DNA of 51,917 nucleotides, from positions 1 through 51,917 of the forward strand of contig CAJQRD010000063.1 of NCBI GenBank assembly GCA_905480605.1, given 5' to 3'. The notes under the pieces are model-generated. The model searched no databases. It was not told where the DNA came from and saw nothing but the letters and a program-made list of their open reading frames with translations. This stretch comes from an uncultured Saprospiraceae bacterium (GTDB taxonomy: Bacteria > Bacteroidota > Bacteroidia > Chitinophagales > Saprospiraceae). This document shows positions 9,001-16,014 of this stretch, piece by piece. The stretch's first letter is position 1. Each line of letters begins with the position of its first letter. The position numbers were made by a program, and so were the translations under genes.

Positions 9001-11584
9001 AGGAACTTACACTGTTACGGTGACAGATGTAGTAGGTTGTTCAAGTATATCTAGTGTTACAGTTGGTTCGACTTCTGCACCTACAGCGATTATGTCTAGT
9101 ACATCTGCAGCTTGTAATTTAGCAGGAGGAACTGCATCAGTTTCTGCATCAGGTGGATTAGGAGGTTATACATACTTATGGAGTAATGCAGCTACGACTT
9201 CTCAGATAATAAATATAGTTGCAGGTACTTATTCTGTAACAGTGACTGATAGTTATGGATGTTCAGCGGTAAATTCTGTTGTAGTAAATGCGGCAGCAGC
9301 ACCAACTTGTACTGCTTCAAGTTCACCGGCGACATGTGGAGTTAATAATGGAACAGCAACTGTAACAGCAGTTGGTGGTTCAGGAGGATACTCTTACGCT
9401 TGGAATACAGCAGGTAATACAGCAACAATTACTAATGTTCTTCCAGGAACATATACAGTAGTTGTAACTGACTCTAATGGTTGTACAGCGACTTGTACTG
9501 TAGATGTTGGAATGATTTTACCTACAGAATGTGAAGCAGTAGTAAGCAATACGATTTGTGGCGAATCTAATGGAACTGCTACTGTAATAGCTTCCGGTGG
9601 AGTAGGTAATTACTCTTACGCTTGGAGTAATGCTGAAACAACATCCGTAATTTCTAACTTATCTGCTGGTACTTATTCAGTAACAGTAACTGATGGAAAT
9701 GGTTGTTCTTCAGTTTGTGAGGCAATAGTGACAAACTCTGGTGGAGGTCCAGTTTGTAATTTAATAAGTGAAGATGCAACTTGTGGTGATGCTAACGGTA
9801 CTGTATCAGTAACAGCTACTCAAGGTCAAGCACCTTATACTTACTTATGGAATACGACATCAACATCTGATATGATTACAGGATTGATTGGTGGCAATTA
9901 CACAGTTACTGTAACTGATGCTACTGGTTGTAGTTCGGTTTGTTCTACAAAAGTTGAATCTTTGGGTGGACCATCGGCACTAGTAAATACGACAGATGCA
10001 AATTGTGGAGCTTCTGATGGATCAGCAACAGCTAGTGCTTTCGGCGGAAACGGATTGTATACTTTCATGTGGAGCAATGGTGCAACAACACCAGATATAT
10101 TTGGTTTAGCTCCAGGTACATACACTGTCACTGTAACTGACCAAAAAGGTTGTAAGGTAATAGCTTCAGGATATCTTGTGAATTCTCAAGATAACTGTAA
10201 TGCTGAAGTTGGTGATTATGTTTGGGATGATAAAGATGGTGATGGTATTCAAGATTCTGGTGAAGATGGAGTTTCTGGAGCTACTGTAACTTTATTCGAC
10301 AGTGCAGGAAATCAAGTAAATCAATTGATTACTAATGACGAGGGTGAGTATTGTTTCACTGGTCTTATTCCAGGTCAATATTACATCGAGTTAACATCTC
10401 TGCCAGTTTCGTATAATGATTATGTATCAACAAAACATAACCCTAGTTTGTCTGGAGTAAATAGTGATATCACAAATGAAAATGGGCATTGGACTACAGC
10501 TATATTCCCGGTTTCATTAGGTGAAGTGAATAAGGCTATTGACCTCGGTGTGTACAAGGCTGGAACAATAGGTAATCAAGTATTCTGTGATAATCCTTTA
10601 GATGGATTAATGAATTTATTTGATTCTAATGATACTCCTTTCCCAGGTGCTTCGATTTCACTATATAGCTTTAACACTGGCACGAATGAAGAAGTGTTGG
10701 TAGAAACTCAAATAACAGATGATAATGGTCACTATTTATTCAAAGGATTACCAGCAGGTGTATACAGAATCGAGGCTGATGTAATGGCTTTGAATAAGAA
10801 ATTTGTTTCGGCTAATTCTACTTATTATGATATTGCACTGAATGACTACATACAGGATGACAATATTGATAGTGATATTACATTCCTAGTACTTGAAGAA
10901 AATATGGCTAACGGAGAAACACACAGTGTTGGTAGAACCAACTTAATTACTCTAATGGCTGGACAAGAGAATCTTACGATTGACATTGGACTTGGTGAAG
11001 GAACAGTTCCTTTAGAATTGGTTGACTTTACTGGTGAGTGGAATGACGAAGATCAAATTACAGAACTAGAGTGGATCACTGAAACTGAAATCAACTCCCA
11101 CTTCTTTGCAGTTGAAAGAACAACTGACTTGGGTGAAGACTTTGTTGAGATAGGTATAGTTGATGCCGCTAGAAATAGTGTTTCAACATTGTTCTACGAT
11201 TTCAATGATACACAAGTATTCGAATCAGGAACTTATTACTATAGATTGAGAATGGTTGACCTTGATGGTTCTTACAGTTACTCAAATGTTATAGCAGTAA
11301 AAGTTATATTCGAAGGTAGAGATCAAGAAATTTCACTTTCTGTTTATCCGAATCCTGTTATTGATGAAATTACAGTTGATGTAACTGTTGAAAGAGATTC
11401 AGAATTCGAAGGTGGTTTTTACGATGCTATCGGCCAGTTAATTAAGAATTTTGAGGTGACAACAGTTAAAGCAGGTAATAATGCGATAATAATTGCCATT
11501 GATGATATTCCAGTTGGAACCTACATCTTAAGAGTAAGAATTGACGACAACGTATTAATTGAGAAAATTAGTAAAACTGAATAA
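1..11584 (+). CDS. Giant T9SS-secreted adhesin with HYR-like and SprB repeats (5' end missing)
   Basis: The reading frame is open from base 2, so the gene begins outside the window; about 3,860 residues are visible. Seen in order: a partial and then 20 full HYR-like repeats of about 79 residues (pattern PTITCPAD, then DECGR, then QTFTI); 24 SprB-type repeats of about 74 residues (pattern CGxxNG, YTYxWS, GTYxVTVTD, GC) from about 4829 to 10195; an SdrD/Cna-B-like domain with a calcium-loop-like DKDGDGIQD; a second related domain; an FN3-like segment (PLELVDFTGEW, then YYYRLRMVDLDGSYSYSN); and a C-terminal domain starting SVYPNP and ending near TYILRVRIDD, typical of T9SS type A sorting signals. 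SprB repeats are known from the gliding adhesin SprB of Flavobacterium. The inferred role is a cell-surface adhesin exported by the T9SS encoded at 31-37 kb. The partner and substrate are unknown. A hairpin terminator follows. Confidence 0.93.
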   Translation, partial: NEYFILYSVEDECGRTASCQQKFTIANDPPTIVCPADETVECYGDIHAGTPTVTTSCYLGYDVTTSGPHLVYGQVNCLDSKYEIIYTITDDCGRTSSCVQTFTIYNDPPTIVCPIDATVECVDDIMVGTPIITVPCGFNSIQTTVGPTFVSGLKGCNDAVYKIVYSVTDECGRTASCTQTFTIENDGPTIVCPADLTVECYGDIAAGVAIATTSCELPVIEITDPTLVSGTAGCDGAKYVIGYSVVDACGREASCAQTFTISNDGPTITCPADLTIECINEIVQGIPTVTSACGLSTEIFVAVPNIIGIGVNCPGLVYEILYRVVDECGRSASCVQTFTIANDGPTITCPADATVACAEDILEGTPTTTSSCNSITTVSTVGPILVSGTAGCDESTYKIIYTATDECGRTAECTQTFTLDNEGPTITCPADVTIECLNGLVQGVPTVTSACGLTTEVFVALPSIVGEGANCPGNQYQILYSVIDECGRTASCTQTFTIANQGPTIVCPADETVTCAYDINEGTPTVTSSCNLPTIVVTSDPVLVSGSANCYGAKYEITYTVTDVCGRTADCVQTFTIDNEIPEIICPANLTVECAEDIIAGSPAVSTSCGVGYVVTYSDPVLTYGTDNCDGAIYEIIYTVTDDCGRVNECSQLFTLDNEGPSITCPADLTIACASDIYEGTPTVVTSCGVHYTSLTTGPTLISGAADCYGAIYEITYTVIDVCGRSASCTQTFTIDNEAPMITCPADATVACAADIIVGVPTIETSCYLSSDYTTVGPVLVSGTDNCDGARYEITYNVEDVCGRTASCKQIFTVVNEGPSITCPADVTVECADDIHASIPNVTTSCDLGYTVSTSGPTLVSGTDNCTDATYKLTYTVTDECGRTANCVQTFTIENDPPTIVCPIDATVQCLDDIMVGTPVVTTPCYIPYTNSITGPTLVFGAGGCEGAIYEIVYSVLDACGRTASCTQTFTIENDGPTIVCPPNAFVECESDIAEGIPSVTSSCGYTTTVTTSGPVLTSGISDCNGATYEIIYTVTDECGRSADCTQVFTISNNGPTIVCPSDATVTCAYDISVGTPTVSSSCGVHTTVTTTGPTLVSGTAECHGATYQLTYTVTDVCGRSASCVQIFTLDNEGPSITCPADATVTCAYDIIVGTPFVTSSCNLGNVVTTSGPTLVYGNADCHGSSYELVYTVTDACGRSASCTQTFTIVNDGPTITCPHDVTVECVYDISVGTPSVTSSCNLGTVVTTSGPTLTHGVDNCAGASYVITYTVIDICGRSASCNQTFTIENDPLTIVCPIDATVECENDIKLGTPIVTTSCNMPSTTSTVGPTLVSGTRNCYGAKYEIVYSVVDACGRSASRTQTFTIVNEGPEITCPANVNITCINEITQGIPSVISACGLDTEIFVALPSIGTFQANCPGAYYQILYSAEDACGRSSSCVQTFTIVNDGPTITCPADATVTCVNDIKEGIATVQSSCGMPYTVNTSSPVLVSGTNGCHAAKYQITYTGIDECGRSAQCVQTFTLDNDGPTITCPSSVTLGRISEFVSGSATTTTSCGLSSNVTIGNPLLVSGNDCFGGVYEVTYTVTDECGRSASCAQQIFIEASDLFCSISGTDTNCGENNGVATGAANGGYRPYTYSWSNGSSLPSISGLAPGNYILTVTDSENCTSVCSITIDPSVNPICNATSVDATCGDANGSASVTVTQGTGPYTYLWSTNQTTSSINGLFSGIYTVVVTDALGCMTSCTVNIGDTVPPTCMATATRTNCGENNGSATAFGMGGSGFYNYLWSTNEITATINNLAPGNYTVVITDGNGCTATATTSVGGSNTITASVTTTNTACGISNGTATANGFSGSGSYTYLWSTAATSQTISGLNAGTYNVTVTDSSTGCTATVTTSVGGSNVIVATATATNTACGISNGTATASGFNGSGNYTYYWSTAATSQTISGLSSGTYNVTVTDSNTGCTAMATTFVGGSNAKTASATATNTACGISNGTATGIGFNGSGSYSYLWSTTATSQTISGLNAGTYFVTVTDSNTGCTATATTSVGGSNAITANATGTDTSCGVSNGSATVTGFNGSGSYTYFWSTGATTQTIFGLSAGTYSVTLTDSNTGCTSTATTSVGGTNTITVNATGTFTTCGVSNGTATVTGFGGSGFYTYLWNTNATSQTITGLSSGNYNVTVTDSNTGCTGTATATVVGSNIITASVNSTDTSCDNNNGTASASGANGSGFYTYLWNTSATTQTITGLSDGTYSVTVTDANGNCSATAFTTIAPSTTISVAASASNTSCGASNGSATAIVSNGSGNYTYSWSNFGTTATITGLTPNSYSVTVTDVNSGCSAFATVVVTNSNPISCSVNGIDTNCGEYNGTATVNVVNGSGNYTYAWSNAGSTETITDLAPGVYTVTVTDNISGCTTTCQTSIDASVTISCFASSTATNCGVANGTATATVNNGTGNYSYMWSNAGTTASITGLNAGSYNVTITDNLSGCITSCSVSVDNSSSLTCNATSSASSCDLANGSATVTGFNGSGNYAYIWSNAAMTQTINNLAAGTYSVTITDMSTGCSTTCSTSVTSSSNIICNATSTKTSCGIANGSATVSVNNGSGNFTYLWSNSATTQIVAGLAAGTYTVTVTDVTSGCTTTCQTTVGSSNPIACSASGTGVNCGVSNGTATVSVTNGTGNYSYLWSNLYTSQTITGLAEGNYSVTVTDVASGCTTSCSVTISGSNTISCNATGTNASCGQSNGTATVSVSSGSGNYTYLWNTNNNTQSIYGLDAGTYSVTVTDATTGCTTNCSVFISESSAPTCNASSTNASCGFANGTASVTTFGGSGIYSYLWSNSLQTQTISNLTAGTYTVTVTDAAGCSTVCSATVSSTQAVTCAATSTNESCGTSNGTSSVTANGGTGSYTYLWSNGGTGSTIVGLSAGTYSVTVTDTQGCSSVCQTSLGSSNNAICSVTSIPENCGMMNGSATASASGGIAPYTYKWSNNSTTQSIINLATGTYTVTVTDVVGCSSISSVTVGSTSAPTAIMSSTSAACNLAGGTASVSASGGLGGYTYLWSNAATTSQIINIVAGTYSVTVTDSYGCSAVNSVVVNAAAAPTCTASSSPATCGVNNGTATVTAVGGSGGYSYAWNTAGNTATITNVLPGTYTVVVTDSNGCTATCTVDVGMILPTECEAVVSNTICGESNGTATVIASGGVGNYSYAWSNAETTSVISNLSAGTYSVTVTDGNGCSSVCEAIVTNSGGGPVCNLISEDATCGDANGTVSVTATQGQAPYTYLWNTTSTSDMITGLIGGNYTVTVTDATGCSSVCSTKVESLGGPSALVNTTDANCGASDGSATASAFGGNGLYTFMWSNGATTPDIFGLAPGTYTVTVTDQKGCKVIASGYLVNSQDNCNAEVGDYVWDDKDGDGIQDSGEDGVSGATVTLFDSAGNQVNQLITNDEGEYCFTGLIPGQYYIELTSLPVSYNDYVSTKHNPSLSGVNSDITNENGHWTTAIFPVSLGEVNKAIDLGVYKAGTIGNQVFCDNPLDGLMNLFDSNDTPFPGASISLYSFNTGTNEEVLVETQITDDNGHYLFKGLPAGVYRIEADVMALNKKFVSANSTYYDIALNDYIQDDNIDSDITFLVLEENMANGETHSVGRTNLITLMAGQENLTIDIGLGEGTVPLELVDFTGEWNDEDQITELEWITETEINSHFFAVERTTDLGEDFVEIGIVDAARNSVSTLFYDFNDTQVFESGTYYYRLRMVDLDGSYSYSNVIAVKVIFEGRDQEISLSVYPNPVIDEITVDVTVERDSEFEGGFYDAIGQLIKNFEVTTVKAGNNAIIIAIDDIPVGTYILRVRIDDNVLIEKISKTE
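2..4819 (+). repeat. Array of about 20 HYR-like cysteine-rich repeats
   Basis: The coding repeat has a period of about 237 bp, and full units begin near base 86. Most units carry six cysteines at fixed places: CPAD, VEC or VTC, SSC or TSC, a mid-unit C, CGR, and SC before QTFTI. This would allow three disulfides per unit (inference). Units 4, 6 and 18 form a subtype with QGIP and a segment near FVALPSI. Units 2, 12 and 17 form another, with CPIDATV. Unit 17 has Arg in place of the sixth Cys, and unit 20 lacks the second. Confidence 0.9.
4829..10195 (+). repeat. Array of 24 SprB-type repeats
   Basis: The coding repeat has a period of about 222-225 bp, each unit built on CGxxNGxA, GSGxYTYxWS and GTYxVTVTDxxxGC. 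Units 1-2, 11-18 and 21-23 carry four cysteines. Unit 3 has three. Units 4-10, 20 and 24 carry only two, and unit 19 carries three. Units 4-8 (about 5490-6600) are the most alike at the DNA level: a string beginning gcatgtggaatatcaaatgg recurs near 5519, 5747 and 5969. That suggests recent expansion by unequal recombination. Confidence 0.9.
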
Positions 11585-11607
11585 TTAGAATAAATATTCT
11601 AAAACCT

Positions 11608-11642
11608 AAAAAGGGAGTCTTTGAATAAAGGCTCCCTTTTTT
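11608..11642 (+). terminator. Rho-independent terminator after the adhesin
   Basis: The stem AAAAAGGGAG pairs with CTCCCTTTTT around a 14-base loop and runs into T residues, starting 24 bases after the adhesin stop. The opposite strand is also T-rich after the stem, so it may stop recG transcripts too. The 190 bases from here to the recG stop hold no credible gene. Confidence 0.85.
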
Positions 11643-11832
11643 ATGTTTAATCTGGTATGAGTTATTGTAAACGATAAATCAATAAAACAAGTATTCAATG
11701 AAGCCTAATGCCTCACAGAATAATAATATTAATAAGAAATAAAATGAGGTGCGATGAATGAAATAAACTATAACTTGAAGCCCTAATTCGTAAACTTTAT
11801 TCCCTAAATTCATAACGCATAAATCATAATTA

Positions 11833-13938
11833 TTAAGATATTCGACCCCAATCTCTTTGGCCTGAATCAAGAATAGATAAACGACTTTTCAGCAAACTGT
11901 TTTGTGTATGTTCTAATCTCGGATCATTATCAAGAATAGTTTCAGCAATATGGCGACCAGTATTTAAAATGCCCTGATCTAATACCACATTGAATAAATT
12001 AAATTCTTTGACACCGCTTTGCCTTGTGCCTTCGATATCTCCAGGACCTCTAAGCTTTAAGTCTGCCTCAGCGATTTTAAACCCGTCATTGGTTTCTACC
12101 ATAGTCCTGATTCGTGTCTTCGCCTCCTTGCTTAATTTATAACCTGATAATAAAATACAGTATGACTGTTCACTACCACGACCAACTCGACCTCTCAATT
12201 GATGCAATTGTGATAGACCAAATCTTTCTGTATTTTCAATAGCCATAACAGATGCATTAGGCACATTAACGCCAACTTCAATTACAGTTGTAGCAACCAT
12301 GATTTGTGTTTGGCCTTTTACAAATCTTTGCATTTCCTTTTCCTTATCCGCAGGTTTCATTCGACCATGCACTACACTAATTTGAAACTCAGGTCTTGGG
12401 AAATATTCCAATAATCTTTCATACCCTTCTTGTAAATTTGCGAGATCTAGTTTTTCAGATTCTTCAATAAGAGGGTAGACTATATAAATTTGACGACCCT
12501 TTGCAATTTCCTTATGGAAGAATTCGATAACTTGAGGTCTGTGCTTCTCTGTTTTATGAATGGTTTTAATGTCCTTTCTTCCAGGAGGGAGTTCGTCAAT
12601 AATAGATACGTCAAGATCACCATAAACTGTCATAGCTAACGTTCTTGGAATAGGCGTTGCTGTCATAACCAAAATGTGGGGTGGTTTATTTTCCTTTGAC
12701 TTCATCCACAGTCTTGATCTTTGCATCACACCAAATCTATGTTGTTCATCTATTATTGATAAACCTAGATTACTAAATCTAACATGATCTTCAAGCACGG
12801 CATGAGTTCCAATCAAAATATGAATGTTACCTTGTTCAAGATGATGTAATACTTCTTTCCTGGTTTTACCTTTGACACTTCCAGATAAAAAGGCTACTCT
12901 TACACCTAATCCTTCAACAGATTCTGATATCGAATGGAAATGTTGTTGGGCTAGAATTTCTGTTGGTGCCATCAATACTGATTGATATCCATTATCCAGT
13001 GCAATCAACATTGACAGTAATCCTACCATTGTTTTACCACTCCCTACATCTCCTTGTAATAGTCGATTCATCTGAGTGCTAGATCCAAGATCTGAACGAA
13101 TTTCCTTTATAACGCGCTTTTGAGCTCCTGTTAATTCAAATGGTAGTTTTTCTGTGTAAAATTTATTAAAGTATTTTCCTATTGTCGAAAATTCATGGCC
13201 ATTAAACTTTAACCTTCTTTTGTGCTTATTGAAAAGCATTCTCAATTGAAAATAAAAGACTTCTTCAAATTTAATTCTGTTCTTAGCCTTATCTAACTCA
13301 TCAAAACTGGTTGGAAAATGAATTTGTTTTAACGCTTCTAATTTGGGTATCAGCTTCAAATTATCCATTAGATACTTAGGCAAGGTTTCAGGTAAGTCAT
13401 TCGTACTTAAAGAACCTAAGATAGTACGCATGATCTGTCTCCTTGCTTTCCCATCAAAACCTAACCTAGAGAGCTTTTCTGTATTATGATATACTGGTTC
13501 AAATGTTGCATTGAGTGGCTTGCCAGTCACTTTCTCAAGCTCTGGGTGAGCCATTGTTATCTTACCTTTAAAATTGTTAACCTTGCCATAAGCCAAGTAT
13601 TCAGAATTTAGATCTAAATATTTTTCGATATAATTAACCCCTTTGAACCAAACCAACTCTATAAATCCGGATCCGTCTTTAATAGTTGCAGTAAGTCTGG
13701 ACTGACGCTGGCCCTTAACAATCTGCTTTGAAATTATGTTACCTTTTATTTGAACAGCATCAGTATAGGACACATCTTTAATTGAAGTAACAATGCTTTT
13801 ATCTACATATCTAAATGGAAAATTAAATAACAAGTCATATACAGTAAATATATTAAACTCCTTTTGCAATAGATCCCCCTTTAAAGGTCCTACGCCTTTT
13901 ATATATGTGACAGGTTTATTTAGTTTATCGGACTTCAT
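11833..13938 (-). CDS. recG: ATP-dependent DNA helicase RecG
   Basis: RecG is a cytoplasmic superfamily 2 helicase that remodels stalled replication forks and branched recombination intermediates. The 701 residues are close to the family's usual length. The N-terminal wedge/OB region occupies about residues 60-160. The helicase motifs are intact: Walker A GDVGSGKT at 296-303, DEQH at 397-400, TATPIPR at 426-432, PPGRK at 451-455, and the QLRGRVGRG motif VI near 590. The start is the ATG at 13936-13938, and the N-terminal YIKGVGP is typical of RecG. It lies alone on the minus strand between the convergent adhesin gene and the divergent rbfA. Nothing unusual is seen. Confidence 0.97.
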   Translation of the reverse strand: MKSDKLNKPVTYIKGVGPLKGDLLQKEFNIFTVYDLLFNFPFRYVDKSIVTSIKDVSYTDAVQIKGNIISKQIVKGQRQSRLTATIKDGSGFIELVWFKGVNYIEKYLDLNSEYLAYGKVNNFKGKITMAHPELEKVTGKPLNATFEPVYHNTEKLSRLGFDGKARRQIMRTILGSLSTNDLPETLPKYLMDNLKLIPKLEALKQIHFPTSFDELDKAKNRIKFEEVFYFQLRMLFNKHKRRLKFNGHEFSTIGKYFNKFYTEKLPFELTGAQKRVIKEIRSDLGSSTQMNRLLQGDVGSGKTMVGLLSMLIALDNGYQSVLMAPTEILAQQHFHSISESVEGLGVRVAFLSGSVKGKTRKEVLHHLEQGNIHILIGTHAVLEDHVRFSNLGLSIIDEQHRFGVMQRSRLWMKSKENKPPHILVMTATPIPRTLAMTVYGDLDVSIIDELPPGRKDIKTIHKTEKHRPQVIEFFHKEIAKGRQIYIVYPLIEESEKLDLANLQEGYERLLEYFPRPEFQISVVHGRMKPADKEKEMQRFVKGQTQIMVATTVIEVGVNVPNASVMAIENTERFGLSQLHQLRGRVGRGSEQSYCILLSGYKLSKEAKTRIRTMVETNDGFKIAEADLKLRGPGDIEGTRQSGVKEFNLFNVVLDQGILNTGRHIAETILDNDPRLEHTQNSLLKSRLSILDSGQRDWGRIS

Positions 13939-14045
13939 TTAGACTAAAACATGTTTTATTTAATAATGATCATTGTTTTTAGAAAGAAAATTCAATATTA
14001 CAACGCCAAAATAGATAATTTCGTTTTCTATGAACTAATTCGGAG

Positions 14046-14053
14046 TAAATTTG
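14046..14053 (+). promoter_or_regulatory. Candidate -7 box for rbfA
   Basis: TAAATTTG matches the Bacteroidota -7 consensus TAnnTTTG and lies 38 bases before the rbfA ATG. The upstream -33 element is not clear (TTTCG about 22 bases upstream at best). Confidence 0.4.
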
Positions 14054-14091
14054 ATTGTTCTTGATGTGTTAAAGAAATAAAGATAACTAAT

Positions 14092-14469
14092 ATGGAATCA
14101 AAAAGACAAAGACAAACTGGAGAAACGATAAGAAGGCATTTCGGAGTGGTATTACAACAAGAAGGCAGTTATATTTTTGGTGTTGGACCATTTGTGACTG
14201 TCACCAAGGTTTTTGTGACGCCTGATATAAGTCAGGCCAAAATTTATCTAAGTGTTTTTAATGTTGAGGACAAACAAGCAGTCATCGATAAGGTTACTGA
14301 GAATTCTCATAGTTTGAAGAAAAGCTTGGTTCACCGAATTCGTAAACATGTGAGAAGAATGCCTGAAATTGCTTTTTACAATGATGAAACGCTTGACGAA
14401 ATGTATAAAGTCAATGATTTACTGGATTTAGTATTGAAAAAAGACAGCAATATTCACGAAGAAGAGTAA
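14092..14469 (+). CDS. rbfA: Ribosome-binding factor A
   Basis: RbfA is a small KH-fold protein that binds the immature 30S subunit and helps mature the 5' end of 16S rRNA. The 125 residues fit the family. Typical features are the N-terminal RQRQTGETIRRHF helix, the VTVTKVFVTPDISQAKIYLSVF strand-turn region, and RIRKHVRRMPEIAFYNDETLD near residues 82-103. A bacteroidete -7 box lies 38 bases upstream. It is followed at 117 bases by purA on the same strand, which has its own possible -7 box, so co-transcription is uncertain. The charged C-terminal tail KKDSNIHEEE is short, as in other bacteroidete homologues. Confidence 0.95.
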   Translation: MESKRQRQTGETIRRHFGVVLQQEGSYIFGVGPFVTVTKVFVTPDISQAKIYLSVFNVEDKQAVIDKVTENSHSLKKSLVHRIRKHVRRMPEIAFYNDETLDEMYKVNDLLDLVLKKDSNIHEEE

Positions 14470-14550
14470 CTACAACTCAGTCTTTAACCCTTAACACTCC
14501 TATATTTTGCTTTATGCATTAAAAAATTAGCAATATGTAAGGGCTTTTCC

Positions 14551-14558
14551 TATTTTTG
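14551..14558 (+). promoter_or_regulatory. Candidate -7 box for purA
   Basis: TATTTTTG fits TAnnTTTG and lies 28 bases before the purA ATG. No good TTTG is present at the expected -33 distance, so this is only a candidate. Confidence 0.35.
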
Positions 14559-14586
14559 CCTTTTAATAAACTTTAACTTAGTTTAT

Positions 14587-15855
14587 ATGCCAATCGACGT
14601 ATTGTTAGGTCTCCAATGGGGAGATGAAGGTAAAGGGAAAATAGTAGATTTTCTTGCCGCAAAGTATGATGTTATTGCAAGGTTTCAAGGTGGACCAAAT
14701 GCAGGTCACACCATAGTTATTGGAGAGCATAAACATGTTCTTCATACGATTCCTTCAGGAGTTTTTCGAAAAAATGCTGTAAATATTATAGGGAATGGGG
14801 TAGTTATTGATCCTATTGTTTTGGCAAGAGAGTTACAATCTCTAAAGGATATTGGAGTTGATACTTCAAGTATCTATATTGCTAGAAAAGCACACCTGAT
14901 ACTTCCAACTCACAGATATTTGGATGCAGCGTCTGAAGCCTCAAAAGGCAAAGAAAAGATTGGATCTACATTGCGAGGTATTGGTCCAACTTACATGGAC
15001 AAGACTGGCCGTAATGGGTTAAGAATTGGGGATATCGAAAGTCCAAATTTCATGCAACATTATACAAGTTTAAAGGAAAAGCACTTACAACTTGGTAAAA
15101 TTTATCCTGATGTTGATTTTGATTTTGCAGCCGAAGAGAAAAGATGGTTTGATTGCTTAGAAAAAGTGAAAGAACTTAAATTTATAGATTGTTCTTACTA
15201 TATAAATAATGCCTTGAAAGAAGGTAAAACTATTTTAGCAGAAGGAGCTCAAGGATCTATGTTGGATATTGACTATGGTACATATCCTTATGTGACTTCA
15301 TCGAATACGCTGACTGCAGGGGTTTGCGTTGGTTTAGGTGTAGCTCCTAAAACAATTGGTAAAATTTATGGAATTACTAAATCATACTGTACACGAGTAG
15401 GAGGTGGTCCATTCCCAACAGAATTGGATAATGAAATTGGAGAAGAGTTAAGAAAAGTCGGAAATGAATTCGGAGCAACTACTGGTCGACCTAGGAGAAC
15501 CGGTTGGATTGACCTGCCTCAATTAAAATATACAATTATGCTAAATGGTGTAGATCATCTTTGCGTAACTAAAATGGATTGTCTCAATACTTTTAAGGAT
15601 ATTGAAATGGCAACACATTACAATTACAAAGGAATAGAAACGAAAGAACTTCCTTATGATTTGGCTTCTAAAGATTTAAAGCCAGTTTACAAATCTATTC
15701 CAGGTTGGAATGAAGATATTTGTAGCATTACTGATTATGATGCTCTTCCTATTAAGGTTAAGGATTATGTTCAATTTTTGGAAGATTACTTAGAAGTAAA
15801 AGTGACTATGCTAAGTACCGGTCCTGAAAGAGACAGTCTTATTATTCGAGAATAG
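14587..15855 (+). CDS. purA: Adenylosuccinate synthase
   Basis: PurA condenses IMP with aspartate using GTP to give adenylosuccinate, the first committed step to AMP, in the cytosol. The 422 residues match the family. The phosphate-binding loop WGDEGKGK at 11-18 contains the catalytic Asp13, and NAGHT at 38-42 carries the catalytic His41. GSTLRGIGPTYMDK, the AEGAQGSMLDIDYGTYPYVTSS region (about residues 220-240) and TTGRPRRTGW are further family signatures. The ATG at 14587 places the P-loop at the usual distance from the N-terminus. A terminator follows 25 bases after the stop. Confidence 0.98.
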   Translation: MPIDVLLGLQWGDEGKGKIVDFLAAKYDVIARFQGGPNAGHTIVIGEHKHVLHTIPSGVFRKNAVNIIGNGVVIDPIVLARELQSLKDIGVDTSSIYIARKAHLILPTHRYLDAASEASKGKEKIGSTLRGIGPTYMDKTGRNGLRIGDIESPNFMQHYTSLKEKHLQLGKIYPDVDFDFAAEEKRWFDCLEKVKELKFIDCSYYINNALKEGKTILAEGAQGSMLDIDYGTYPYVTSSNTLTAGVCVGLGVAPKTIGKIYGITKSYCTRVGGGPFPTELDNEIGEELRKVGNEFGATTGRPRRTGWIDLPQLKYTIMLNGVDHLCVTKMDCLNTFKDIEMATHYNYKGIETKELPYDLASKDLKPVYKSIPGWNEDICSITDYDALPIKVKDYVQFLEDYLEVKVTMLSTGPERDSLIIRE

Positions 15856-15879
15856 ATATCAGTTCAATATAAAATAATT

Positions 15880-15914
15880 AAAGAGAGGTTGCTGTTAAAG
15901 GCATCCTCTTTTTT
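15880..15914 (+). terminator. Rho-independent terminator after purA
   Basis: AGAGG-T-TGC pairs with GCA-T-CCTCT around a short loop and is followed by TTTTTT. The rest of the gap to the methyltransferase stop at 16015 shows no gene. Confidence 0.75.
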
Positions 15915-16014
15915 GTTGCGGATTGATGATGTTATAATAAAGGTATTGTGATTTTAGATCAATAATTAGTAATCCTTGAAAACCCTCTTTTCATCCTTGT
16001 TTATTGATTTTTTT

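Noticed and set aside
1-10195. CRISPR-like direct repeats
   Set aside because: Periods of about 225 and 237 bp in a continuous reading frame are coding repeats, with no short repeat-spacer pattern.
11679-11870. 63-residue minus-strand open frame at the end of recG
   Set aside because: It overlaps the recG 3' end in a shifted frame, shows no family features, and the hydrophobic stretch comes from AT-rich DNA.
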